Shown here: one piece after another, positions 1 through 9,803 of the stretch
Position numbering within the stretch: position 1 is the stretch's first letter
Layout of the letters: each line of letters starts with the position of its first letter
Assembly: GCA_001931875.2 (NCBI GenBank)
Contig: MSJH02000296.1
Location: forward strand, 1 to 21,656
Reading direction: 5' to 3'
From: Byssochlamys sp. IMV 00236
Taxonomy: Eukaryota; Ascomycota; Eurotiomycetes; Eurotiales; Thermoascaceae
DNA: 21,656 bases
The notes under the pieces: generated by a model
Databases searched by the model: none
Told to the model about the DNA's origin: nothing
Seen by the model: the letters and a program-made list of their open reading frames with translations, nothing else
Program-made: the position numbers and the translations under genes

Positions 1-44
1 AGATACGAATAATGCTTAGATTATACTAAAAAAAAAAAAAAAAA

Positions 45-910
45 AGAGTATATACCTTTCGTATTGTGGGATAGGAGGCGTGTGTTCCTCTTGGACAACT
101 GCAGACCTTCGAATTTTGACAGAGATTGTCCGTAGTTCCTTAGCCCATTCTCTTCAAGTTACATTTGTGGTAGTGGAGGACAGATAAACGAATGAATTTG
201 TGAGTTGATCAACGTCCAAATTTTCTTCATTCGGCCTTTCCTTTCGTCTGTTTCGATAGTCCTTTAGAATGGACTTGATTTTATCTGGACCAGCACGAAC
301 AATTCTGGAAATGGTATACCAAAAGTTTTGCTCAAAAAAGTCATTGGTCAACTTGTTTGGATGTTTCAAATATAGTAATTCACAAACAGCTGTGCTTTCA
401 ATATCACTTCCCTGATAAAACCTGATATTGCTTTGATCTTCTCCAAGGATTTGGCTTTTTTTGGGGGGTCTTTACTGAAGCTTGCAAAAGGAATGGAAAC
501 AGTATACCTTTGATAATTTAAGCCAAGTTTGATTTGAAGAAGCTCCTTTAGTTTCAGGCTGTAATTCCTACAGGCGCGACTTCTTGCAGATTTGTATCCC
601 TCCTCTTGGTAAGAACTACAGATTATTCTACTTGTAGAGGATGATGCTTCGTAGGTAGCTGTCTAGCGTCTTCTCTTTACGTCCTTTCTTGCTTTTAATA
701 CATCAGAAGCATCTTTTCTCTTGGTACTTTTATGCAAATTAGCTTGTGAGACATTAAAAATACATCAAGTGTTTCTTTTTACTAGTTCTTTTTAAATTTT
801 GGGCACGTAAGGCTTCCGTGTTATCATTGGGTTGAATATTTTCTATCTTTGTGTGTTTTTTTTAGAGCAATGAATTGCTCCACTTCAGGGTAAATAGGTA
901 TACGAGGCAT
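45..910 (-). pseudogene. Broken gene of an unnamed, probably mobile-element-linked family
   Basis: Read on the minus strand from an ATG at 910, the sequence stays protein-like almost to the left edge but is broken several times. The first stretch begins MPRIPIYPEVEQFIAL and loses frame near 830. A second open stretch runs from about 770 to 373, interrupted by one TAG near 663. It contains a basic segment (KARKDVKRRR) and later the segment AQLFVNYYI. A one-base frameshift near 370 leads into a third stretch (FFEQNFWYTISRIV), which ends at a TGA at 154-156. The same frame then continues with REWAKELRTISVKIRR to about 57. There it meets either an intron donor-like GTATAT or a poly-T run. I do not recognise the family with certainty. 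The mixture of lysine/arginine-rich and hydrophobic blocks and the heavy decay suggest a transposon-carried gene. A link to the Fanzor/TnpB-like proteins of Mucoromycota is only a guess. Confidence 0.5.
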
Positions 911-1047
911 GAGGGAGTATAATAAGAGTAAAGAAAAAGAGATCAAGACAGCATTCTATTGGTATTCTTTACCTTGATTTTGCAGTCACTTATATATAAC
1001 GAATAAATTATTGTAGGCCAAGATTGACAGTGTTAAAAAGAAAAACC

Positions 1048-1429
1048 AAATAAAGGTACAACTACATATCATGTTGTAAATTTTATTCGAATTGTGATGG
1101 ATGTCCTGAACAAGCCCAACAAGCATGACTTTGATATTGTTATGGACAATTGCAGAATTCATCGTTACCAGTATGTCGTAGAGGTTATAAACCTTTGTTT
1201 ATGCCTCCATAATCTTTTTTTTTTCTTAAACTTATTGAGGAGTGCTGGTCAAAGATTAAAAGAAATCCACTTCCTCTTTAAATACTTTAACACCCAAAAT
1301 TATGACCGCTTATGAAACTGTCACTACAGAAGACTGCCTTGATTGGATTAGACACTCTGAAGTCTACTGGGATATAGATATCTTGATAGACAAACTAGCA
1401 TCGTTTAAAACCTTAAAAGCCTTTGTCTG
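1048..1429 (+). pseudogene. Tc1/mariner (IS630-like, DDE_3) transposase fossil, C-terminal part
   Basis: The plus strand encodes the last half of a DDE transposase. It starts at GTTTYHVVNFIRIVMDV (from about 1057), with the second catalytic Asp in IVMDNCRIH. After a small deletion and frame change near 1185, a frame reads GYKPLFMPP, then a TAA where Tyr is usual, then LIEECWSKIKRNPL, which holds the third catalytic acid. Another frame change leads into ETVTTEDCLDWIRHSEVYWD, and the frame ends at TGA around 1427-1429. The order 'DN.RIH ... PPYSP ... IEE.WS.IK' is the signature of the IS630/Tc1/mariner superfamily. The N-terminal DNA-binding half and terminal inverted repeats were not found, so this is a truncated, inactive copy. 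Confidence 0.8.
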
Positions 1430-1532
1430 AATATTAAGTTTATTGTGGTATTATTAGAAAGAGAGAGAAAGCTGGCTAAATTATTGCACACGAATATTTT
1501 CTATTAAAAGGTATATATATGAAGAAGAACCA

Positions 1533-3881
1533 TTAATTTACATCATGCATATTCTTATTGGAAGTCTTTTTTGCAATCTTTCCACTGAACCCTTTGAACC
1601 CTAGACTATGTCCATTACTACCGACTTGAAGGTTTTTTATGCCGTGTTCAAATGGTAAACCAGTTACTGTTGAGTCTTCAGTTCCTGCCTTTTTAGCGTA
1701 TCGCTTTATGTCCGTTTTCGATAAATTGATACGAAAAGCTGTGTCTAATAGTGTGTTTGGTTCAAGATATTCATGAGGGATATGTAACAAAAAGCCAAGA
1801 AGCTCTGAATTGGTTGGACAAGAGTGTAATAAATGATCTATTCAAGTCATGAATATGCCATGTTTTGGAAACCAAGTTCTATTGTTTTACCTTTACAAAT
1901 GTCCATAATGGCTAAACTTACACGATAAAACACTTTGATGCCTAACATACCAAAGATGGTTTATATACTTGAGAATGTATTGATAACTGTTTACCTTCAA
2001 AATAAAATGCATCCCAAACCCTCAGGACAGATTCCCAAGGAAGAGTCATGGTAAATGCTGTCAAAAACCATTGTGCGATATACATGATGGGTAAAACATC
2101 ATTGTTCTCTAGGTGCTGTGCAAGCTTTGGATTATGATCTTTTAGTAGCTGCCCAATGATATATGCGTCAATTCTTAATTGAGAGAGCGTAGGCGTAAAA
2201 TATCCATTCATATATCTGTCAATGGTGGTAACTAATAGCCAGAATGATTCCTATAATATATCAATTATCCTGTAACTCTTTCGCCAAGCTCTTGTCTTAC
2301 CTCCACCGTCATTTGCATCAGCATAAGTCCAGCTAAGCGACCCATTCCTTGACAATATTCTAGGTCAGGATTATATTGAGCGTATGCTTTTAATACACTG
2401 CGGAGATTTTGTTGCCCTTGACCGTCCTTTTCCATGAATTGTATATGATCTGGATAGCAGCGTTCTATATCTCGTTCGATCACATCATAAATGGCGATCC
2501 TAGGTCTATCCAGCAGATTTTGAAATTGATGAGGCTTTCTATAGTCATCACTACCAGCAAGAAACTGCCAGACCTTGGCTCTTACAGATGCTGGTATGCC
2601 GCCTCTTACTAATTTTTTCATTTTTACATCCTTTTTCACTGTTCCAGCATCAAGTTTATTCACAATCGTTAGCCATTTCAGTTCATTTTCTCTGTACTCT
2701 TTCATAGCCTTGGCTGTCATATTGGTTCTAGAAAAAACAAGTTAGTGCTGATAAAGACAAACTCATAGTATATACCTAAAGGAAGGGCGGTCTGGTTTGA
2801 TGACAAATCCATATTCGTCTACTCGTGTATTCTCGAGTGGTGAGCTAGATGCTGGTTTACTTGCAGCATCAGATACCGTCTGTTTATTTGTCTTGGGAAC
2901 TGTTACGTTGGGTGTAGATGGTGTGGGGCTGTACAACTCTGAGTTTTCTTCATCTGAGTAATCAACGTTGAGTGCAGAGGTATCAAAAGGATCTTCATGA
3001 TCTATAAAAAGAAAAGATCTAGTAAGATATCAAAACAAGTAACAAGCAATATGATCCACTACTAGTGTTTTCTTCAGAATAAGTGTATGATTGGTAAGAT
3101 ATATGTGATGCTTTCAGGTTATTGCTTGAGGTTGTTGAAGCTGTGCCTATGCTTTCAAAACTAGGCTTACTAACCCAATGATGCCTAGATGAGGGTACTG
3201 GAGAGGTATATCGATCGGAGGTGGATGAATAAGAATGAACAGAATCCCGTATAAAGTGCTCTTGTCTGTTTCTTATCATTTCTATATCTTCTGTTCCGTG
3301 ACTACTTGCAGAGTATCTATACTGTGAATGATCCGTAAAATCAAGGTCTGCGTCCAGTGACTCTAATACGCGAGGATCCAATTCTACAAAATGCACGTTT
3401 TCTGCATTAAAATTGCCAATGACTCCTTCACAATATCCCTAGAGTTTCTTGTATTGGTAAATTTTCTCAAAAGACTTTTCTCTCTTTATTTTTTTTCTTG
3501 CTTCTTACCATATAAATATCATCCTCTATATGTTTCAGCACAACAATACGTTCACCTATAGTTCATGTTTATATTATGTCTAAAAAAAAGATATAAAATT
3601 AACCTTGCAGGTACATCAAATCGTCTGGCGTGTTGGCTAAAACATCCACCTTTGACACACAAGCACCTAGACCACCTATTTTATGTTTTAAAACTAGTTT
3701 TTTCTTTTTCTTTTCATGATCTACCTCGTTCAGCAAAGGCTTTTAATTCTGTTAAACTCATAGAATCGACATCAATAGAAACATTGTCAATAGCCTCTGC
3801 AGGATCCTTTAGTAACTTTGCGATCTTTTCATTTATTTCTTCGAGATTAGTTGAAGTATGTCTAGTAACTTTTGCTTCCAT
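1533..3881 (-). CDS. SH3- and TBC-domain Rab GTPase-activating protein
   Basis: Nine exons (3881-3725, 3675-3604, 3555-3509, 3438-3063, 3001-2776, 2727-2301, 2250-1995, 1941-1891, 1837-1533) join in frame to about 638 residues. Residues ~56-110 look like an SH3 domain (DDLMYLQGERIVVL ... GYCEGVIGNF). A Ser/Thr-rich linker follows (~115-290), probably disordered. The TBC domain (~333-560) starts at RGGIPASVRAKVW. It has the arginine finger in IERDIER (Arg ~382) and the glutamine finger in YCQGM (Gln ~419), so it should be an active GAP that speeds GTP hydrolysis by a Rab. The Rab target cannot be read from the sequence. All eight introns are 48-70 nt. The start is the first ATG of exon 1, whose reading joins smoothly into the SH3 domain. 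The C-terminal ~65 residues end in a basic, low-complexity tail. The exon model rests on manual splicing; the domain call is strong. Confidence 0.88.
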
Positions 3882-4064
3882 GAAAAATATTCATCAAATG
3901 AAAGAAAGAGATTCCTTGCCCCCCTTTTTTTTATTTCAGCAATAAATATACACGTTTTTTCCGAAATTATTGGTACGCAATACAAGATCAATTACACTGG
4001 TTATCAATGCTTTCTTTATTATTAAAAAGATAACATGCAATAATACAGAGTATAGCGTGATCTA

Positions 4065-4497
4065 CACTTTATAACAAAATGAAGATAGAGACTTGGTATA
4101 TAATGTGCGTTATATTCTTTACTTTGTAAGAAACTGATATGTAGTATTATAGATCATAATCGAACCAGCACCGGTATTGGCTGGGGGTAGTTTGGTTCTT
4201 ACCAAACTTTGGCCCTATTCACTCCTTCAACCCCTTCTGTTCCTTTGGCTGCTCTCTCTCTCTCTCTCTCTCTTTCTTTCTTATTCTCCTCTCTGCTTGC
4301 TCCTTTTTCTTTGCTTTTCCGGGCCAGTTGACGACGGCACACTGTAATATGCTTTCTGTAAGATATTTAAAATGTTTATCTACTTCTTTTAATGCAAGTA
4401 TTTATAGGTTGATGAAATACTAAACATTTATTTTACTTTTGATGGGCTCTCTTTTATCATTTTTCTATTAGTGTGCGCATAATTTCTGAATAAAGTG
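4065..4497 (+). repeat. Copy A of a diverged intergenic repeat, possibly a MITE
   Basis: Bases 4386-4497 resemble 6408-6522 over about 110 bp. Shared blocks include CTTTTAATG near the left, GCTCTCTTTTAT in the middle, TTAGTGTG, and TAAAGTG at the right end. The right end ATAAAGTG (4490-4497) is the exact reverse complement of CACTTTAT at 4065-4072, and the next few bases also partly pair. This suggests an element of about 433 bp with short terminal inverted repeats. The left boundary is a guess, and no target-site duplication was identified. Confidence 0.4.
4252..4280 (+). repeat. CT microsatellite
   Basis: About ten CT units run into CTTT units. It lies within repeat copy A and upstream of the TBC gene. 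Confidence 0.9.
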
Positions 4498-4568
4498 CAT
4501 GAGCATGGTGATTGACACCTAAAATAGGAAGACTTTTTGTTGTCAAAACACCGCCGCATATCTTTTAT

Positions 4569-5648
4569 TTAAATATCTAAATCATCATCTGGATCTTCAT
4601 CATCAAAGTCATCAGCAGCATCAGGATCATAGTAAATAACACTCTCTTGTTTCTTTTGTTCTTCTACTTCTAATTGTTGTGCTTTCATAAAAGGCAGGAC
4701 TAAGCTTTCTTTTGCTCTTCTTTGCTCATCTGTTAGAGACAAATTAAATGACAAGTTCGCTGTTGGATCTGGTTGCTTGTCTATTTCCATATCCTCAGAC
4801 TTCTGTTCTGTAGCACTCACGCCTGTCAGTTGACTCGCTGAGACAACTTGAAGAACTCCATTTTTGACAATAAATCCATTTGTTTCAAAAGTTACTTTAC
4901 CACTCTTCTTTCGCCATTCAATATGTGCAAGTCCTCCTTTGCTGAGAGCATTGGATGTGGTTGTCAAATAAGAAAATGTATCCTGAGGTGTGAATCCCGT
5001 TAATGCTACCTGTGTGTCAAAGTGTGTACGCTCTTTAAGAGCTTCCAATCGAATGATCGCTGTGGCTAATCTGTTGATGGACTCTTGAATGCTAATGCCA
5101 GATAATGTGGGTAGTTTGATGTCTGAATGATGTCCAATTGCCAAATGTGTTGTGTCTACGTGTAGTATTATGGTAAGCAACTAAAAAAAAAAATTACAAT
5201 ATATCAAACCTGTCGTCAATGTTTCTAATGTCTTTACAAGTTGATAAGTTTTAAACTGTGAAATCATAAACAATGGTACTAAGGAATCAACAAGGATCGT
5301 GCACTGTGCTGACTTGGTTACTTTTTTGATGAGTGGAAGTAGAATGGAGTTTTCAATATCGGTAATGTCATTCACGAGAAGGGAGCAATCACTGTCTGTT
5401 GTGTTGTCCCAACCGTATGGATCAGTATAGCAGTCAATAATGTACATGTCGTCCGTTTCGCCAAACTGTTTCTTCCATGTCTTGGGCGAAGTCTCTGTCA
5501 AGAGGACAACAAGTGATTTATTATCTCCAAGTGCGCGTTTACCAATGTTTACAAGGATAGGTAAGGACGATAGACGAACGGTATCATTAATTAAAATGAA
5601 TGACGACGATTTGTTCTTTAGTATTTGCTCCAGACAGAGTGTATTCAT
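4569..5648 (-). CDS. ELP5: Elongator complex protein 5 (ELP5/Iki1)
   Basis: Two exons (5648-5210 and 5155-4569) give about 341 residues, close to the family's usual 300-350. Elp5 is one of the RecA-like Elp4-5-6 subunits of Elongator, which modifies wobble uridines (mcm5/ncm5 U34) in tRNA in the cytosol. The fold starts at once with MNTLCLEQILKN and includes strand-like segments such as SFILINDTV and CTILVDSLVPL. The C-terminus is the acidic tail typical of the family, YYDPDAADDFDDEDPDDDLDI in outline. The intron is 54 nt. A TAG after a run of T at 5181-5182 would make an intron of only 29 nt and break the frame, so I chose the acceptor at 5157-5156, which restores it. This junction is the least certain part. 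The gene is divergent from the FAM32A-like gene. Confidence 0.85.
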
Positions 5649-5782
5649 GAAAAAGAGTGATGTTTTTGCACACTAGGCCTGTAACGGACTTTAAATGACT
5701 TGTGTCTGTTGTGACTTTGAAAAATAGTAGAAAGCGAACAAGAGAGAACATTAGAGAACTTTATTCCTTTTCTCTTCTGTCA
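5649..5782. promoter_or_regulatory. Shared 134-bp divergent promoter region (ELP5 / FAM32A-like)
   Basis: The start codons of two oppositely oriented genes lie 134 bp apart, so both promoters and both leaders must fit here. No clear TATA box is visible, which is common for housekeeping genes. A pyrimidine-rich stretch (TTATTCCTTTTCTCTTCTG) lies just before the plus-strand ATG. Confidence 0.6.
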
Positions 5783-6206
5783 ATGTCAGCCTATGACGAA
5801 GTAAAGAAGGGATCGCTAAAATTCAAAGGAGGCGGCTCCTCTTCTGTAAAGTAAGTAGTACGAGACTATGAATGAACTTTTTGTTAAAGAGATGACATAG
5901 AAAAAAGAAGAAGAAAAGCAAATCTGATAAAGAAAAACTCGAACGAGCACTGCGTGAAAGTTCAACAGAGGTTTTTCAAGAAGTAGAAAAGACTGAGGCA
6001 GAACTTAAATTTGAAGAGATTCAACGCAAAAGGGTAAATATTTATTTAATCAGTTTTTATACACAGTTGTATTGACATCTTTTTAGCAAATGGAAAGAGT
6101 ATCAAAGGCTGCAACGAAATCACATAAAGATCGTGTGTCTGAATTTAACCAGAAACTAGAGAAACTTAGTGAACATCATGACATTCCAAAAGTTGGCCCA
6201 GGATAA
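5783..6206 (+). CDS. FAM32A-like (DUF1754) spliceosome-associated protein
   Basis: Three exons (5783-5850, 5901-6033, 6087-6206) encode about 106 residues, close to human FAM32A in size. The order of parts matches the family. There is an N-terminal YDEVKKGSLKFKGG, a lysine block (KKKKKKSKSDKEK), a helical middle with QRKRQMERVSKAATKSHKDRV, and the C-terminal EFNQKLEKLSEHHDIPKVGPG. In other organisms FAM32A is a nuclear protein that joins the late spliceosome and helps exon ligation; that role is inferred here from the family. Introns are 50 and 53 nt. The start is the first ATG and gives the conserved N-terminus. AATAAA lies at 6228-6233, 22 nt after the stop. Expression is probably coupled to ELP5 through the shared promoter. 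Confidence 0.88.
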
Positions 6207-6555
6207 TAATAATAACACTGCGCTTTTAATAAAATAAGGGCTTTTTTCAAACAATTTATTAAACTTTTCGAATGAAAAACAATAATAAAACGCAACTTCA
6301 GAGTTTGCAAAACCGTCATTTAGATTTTAAAAAGCTGCTGATTGGACATAGCTAAACCTCTGGTTGAGGATGGCAGAACCGCTAACCTCTCTTTCTTATA
6401 AACCCCTCTTTTAATGTAAATTTTTATGTAACAACTGAAGGATTAATCATTCCCTTGCTTCTGATGAGCTCTCTTTTATTATTTCACTTTTTGTTGTTAG
6501 TGTGAGAATAAAGCGTAAAGTGTACATTCATTTATATATAAAAGTGTGATATGTG
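6207..6555. other. Convergent intergenic gap
   Basis: This 349-bp gap lies between the stop codons of the FAM32A-like gene and the LIM-RhoGAP gene. It holds a polyadenylation signal (6228-6233) and repeat copy B. I see no coding sequence. Confidence 0.65.
6408..6522 (+). repeat. Copy B of the diverged intergenic repeat
   Basis: This stretch is similar to 4386-4497 in the same orientation, with shared CTTTTAATG, GATGAGCTCTCTTTTAT (one mismatch), TTAGTGTG and TAAAGTG blocks and small insertions or deletions between them. The right end TAAAGTGT has a loose inverted partner (ACACTGCGCTTTTA) near 6215, so the whole element may span about 6215-6523. It would then lie directly after the FAM32A-like stop codon and contribute that gene's 3' end. 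Confidence 0.5.
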
Positions 6556-9500
6556 CTATATATAGTTTGCATTCTCTCTTGGAGGTACAGCAGGAAGAGC
6601 TGTGAGATCATTGTTGTAATTCGCAAGAACAGTGCTCAAATCTTCCCCTTTGTTAACAGGTGGCAAATGAACTTTACGATTCTCCGTATTGTTCTTTCCA
6701 CCCAAGGTTTCGATTACAAACAGTTTATCAACATTATTGAGTATAAATTCAATGACTCCAATCTTGTAGCTCATCTCCAAAAGATCCCTATTCTCATCCT
6801 TGTGTCGAAGTAAAGTAGGTCCAAAGATGACAGCAAGATTCTTGGACGTCATCAAGTTTTCTTTTTGTCTTAATTGTACTCTATTTCATTTCATCAATAC
6901 AAAAAGGTAATCATGGTTGTATCGTTTGTACCTGTGCAAGTGTTCCATCAAGTACTTTAAGGTATTAAAGTTTTCAATAGGAAGCATCTGAATCAATTGA
7001 GTCATCGTCTGCAGCTGTTCTGCGCTATTAGAAATGGCTACATAATGTTAGGGTAAAGATGTGACACACATACGATGGTTATCTTACTCATAGCATCCAT
7101 ATACTTGGGATGGAGTTCATATGTAAAGAGCGGATTAGGGAGTTCACGAAAGTACTGTTTCAGTACGCTTGTCACTGCACATATATCGTTCCATTTCTCC
7201 TCATCAATCAGATTAGGCACCTCACCTCTCTCAAAAGCAAGCTGAATTTGTCTCATCTGACCCACACCGCCTGACTTTCGGTAGATGCCTTCATAATCCA
7301 TGCCTCGTGCTTCGACAGATTCAATACATTTTTCGACCACAAGGGGTATTTTACTTTTCTCTGCTTGTATTTGCTTGACAAGATCATTACCAAACATATG
7401 GCGCGTATCATCATGACCGTTAGATTCCAAGCTACTTTTTCTACTGCAATTCTGTGGAACACTATACATGCATTTGGAATGACAGGTAACGTTACATTCT
7501 ATTAGGAAATATGAATCACAGCCCCCCAACAGTTTCTTTTTTTTTGTGTACCTGAGCATTTCAATTCAGTCACTCGCCACATTTTTTCACCACAGACTTC
7601 GCATTTGGTGGGTCGCAAAAACTTGCTTGCGATAAAATGATGCCTGCTCTTGTTATTTTCTATTTCTCTTTTTACAAAAGGTTCCGAGACCTGCTCGAGA
7701 GACCTTGTGTTGTGGGTGGTATCATAAGGAATCGAGATAAGCTTTTCTTCACCTTTACTTGACTTTGAGGACGATTTTCCCAAAGTACTCTTATTTCTTC
7801 TAAATTTAAATAACTTCGGAGCTGCTGAGCCATTGAAGCTGTCCCTCTGAGCCACTTTCGGTGTCACAGTCGCGGTAGAAGTATCGGCGGTCGTTGTGGT
7901 TACTTTGATATCTGGCATTGAATTGGAATGGACAATGCCGATTGAGCCTGTCGACAGGTTTCGTCTGTGCTTGCCCTCCTTTTTACTTTTATCTGGTTTA
8001 GTGTTCTCTTCAGGTACGGCTAGAAAACTTGTGCCCGCAATGACCGCCTTGGCTTCTTGTTCACGCTCAATTACCTTGCGAGAGAGATCGTTATTCATTT
8101 GAGTTAATTCAGCATTCTTTGTGTTGAGAAGAATCATGTCGGAGATAATGTCCTCTCTTGCCTTGATTAACTTGGTATAGTTGTTCTTGATAAGAGCCAT
8201 ATCCTTTTGCATCGAATCCATTTGCTGTTGATAGGCATGCTGTAATCGTTCCCAATGTAACTCTTGTGGCTTTTGACTAGCAAGAAGCTTTTCAATGTTT
8301 TCCGAATGTCTTTCAAGGTCTCGCATGAGGTTATCTCTTTCTTCTCGCAGGTCAAAGCAAATCTGTTCCAAATCTCCACGAGCTTGATTCAACTCTTCTA
8401 TTTCTTCTTTTGTAAACTGCATAAAATCAGGGCCACTAAAGATGGAGGCTTGCTGATAAAACACAATCTCGCTCTTTAGACGAACAATTAGCCTATCTGC
8501 TTCTTTTCGAGCAGTGACCTCGGCCGCATAGCCTTCTTTCACAATGTGGAATTCATCTAGGGCTTTTCTACTAATGGTCTTTTTTTTTTTTCTACTGTTA
8601 TTGATTATCCCTTTTAATGTGTATTTATCCCTCACCTTGATCTTATTGAATTTGCCTTCTACCTCCTTCAATTTCTTTCTTGTCTCTATCAATTCCTTCT
8701 TTAATTCCATGGCATCACATGAATCGATCTCTAGTGAACATGTGTTTGGTTCAACCGTGTTACGCTGGGTCTCCTCACTATTTCTCTGGTCCAGCATATC
8801 ATTTAGTTCTGTAATATCCCGTGAATCTATTTGTTGTTTAGAAATGTATATAAATAAATAAACATAATAAATACCTATAATAGGATCTTTTAGATAATCT
8901 TCTGCATAAGCATTGACGATAGAAGTGGTGGATGAAGAGCGGAAATTGGGTAGGATCGGACGTTTAGTATCTTCCCCTGATTTCTTCTATTTTTAAAATA
9001 GGATTAAAACATTGAAGCAACATTATTAATGGATATTACATTATTATTCCTTTCATCACGTTTCTTGAGGCGAAGTAGTTTTCTGGCTTCATGACATTTA
9101 GTACAATAAATGCCCTAGATTGGAAAGTAAATACCATATTAACTACTCTTATATCTTACTTTGCTGGTCTGTGTAAAGACAAGATCCTCAATCTTCTTAC
9201 TACATTGAATACATCGAAAACAATTTGCATGATAAGCTTCGTCGCCTAAATAAAGATTAAATATATATATGTACTTAATAACAACAATAATAACACACCT
9301 GTCATGATAGCTTCATCTTTTATTGTCTTTCCACAAGCATGACAACTATAAGAGCACTCTTCACAAATAGGACTTCCGTCTCGTAAGAGTAGCAGGTTAC
9401 TGTAACATTCAACTAGTTTATGACACTTTGCACAACGGAAACTGTGTAAGACGAGGTTAAGACGAGAAAACAAAAAAAAAAAAGGGTTTAGTTGATCTAT

Positions 9501-9634
9501 TACCATTCAAAGTGCCAAATGCCATCACCAAACTGAACCACTGAACCTTCTTCAATCGCCTTTTGACATCCGTGACAGTGAGGATCCTCACACTCTTCAG
9601 CCAAGTTATCGTTATTCTCATATAATGTATTCAT
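6556..9634 (-). CDS. LIM-LIM-coiled coil-C1-RhoGAP protein (Rga-type)
   Basis: Ten exons (9634-9504, 9441-9299, 9245-9160, 9114-9040, 8986-8875, 8826-8636, 8578-7552, 7498-7088, 7037-6932, 6880-6556) give about 868 residues. LIM1 has zinc ligands C20, C23, H41, C44, C47, C50, C70 and C73. LIM2 has C77, C80, H97, C100, C103, C106, C124 and C127. A coiled-coil region (~195-370) follows, then a Ser/Thr-rich basic linker. A C1 zinc domain spans ~560-606 (HHFIASKFLRPTKCEVCGEK ... CHSKC ... C). The RhoGAP domain (~638-830) has the arginine finger in GIYRKSGG (Arg662), LKQYFRELPNPL and NLAVIFGPTLLR. It should switch off Rho or Cdc42 at the cell cortex, like yeast Rga1/Rga2, which control polarity; the exact GTPase is not readable. 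The C1 domain suggests membrane lipid binding. Intron 8635-8579 is in frame, so a form 19 residues longer is possible. Confidence 0.9.
8579..8635 (-). other. In-frame 57-nt intron in the RhoGAP coiled coil
   Basis: The sequence runs from a GTGAGG donor to an acceptor AAG preceded by twelve A's. Left in, it adds 19 codons without a stop and inserts a basic, loop-like segment in the coiled coil. Removed, it joins NKIK to TISRKALDEF. Its length is typical of this locus. Confidence 0.55.
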
Positions 9635-9640
9635 TCTCTT

Positions 9641-9641
9641 T

Positions 9642-9673
<32 letters not shown>
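9641..9673 (+). repeat. CT/CTTT microsatellite before the LIM-RhoGAP start
   Basis: This simple repeat starts 7 bp upstream of the ATG on the opposite strand. On the gene's strand it is a GA/GAAA-rich leader. It lies in the 169-bp spacer that must also hold the 3' end of the upstream gatA-type gene. Confidence 0.85.
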
Positions 9674-9674
<1 letters not shown>

Positions 9675-9803
9675 GTCTCCTTATCGCCACTTTAAGTTTA
9701 TTTTCAACAACAACCAAAAAAAAAAGGGAAAAGAAAAAGAAATAAAAAAGGTAAAAGAACACAGTTATATAAGAATCCCGCTTTTAAGAAAAAAAAAAAT
9801 GAA

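Larger units (their letters stand above)
3882..4568. other. Intergenic gap between the TBC gene start and the ELP5 stop
   Basis: This 687-bp stretch holds the 5' flank of the TBC gene and the 3' flank of ELP5. I see no coding frame with recognisable motifs. It contains a CT microsatellite (4252-4280) and a possible short inverted-repeat element (4065-4497) whose right part recurs in the next intergenic gap. Confidence 0.6.

Noticed and set aside
3565..3945. 126-codon plus-strand open frame
   Set aside because: It is the antisense of exons 1-3 and introns of the TBC gene, whose spliced frame gives an SH3 domain.
4140..4240. Possible tRNA or small RNA fold around the GGGGGTAG / TACCAAAC segments
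   Set aside because: No complete cloverleaf, no B-box and no consistent stem pairing could be drawn.
5157..5210. Acceptor TAG after the T-run at 5181-5182 as the ELP5 splice site
   Set aside because: It would give a 29-nt intron, too short for this gene set, and a frameshift with an early stop.
8544..8861. Plus-strand frame rich in Phe, Leu and Ser resembling membrane segments
   Set aside because: It is the complement of the Lys/Glu-rich RhoGAP coiled coil; the hydrophobicity is an artefact of that strand.
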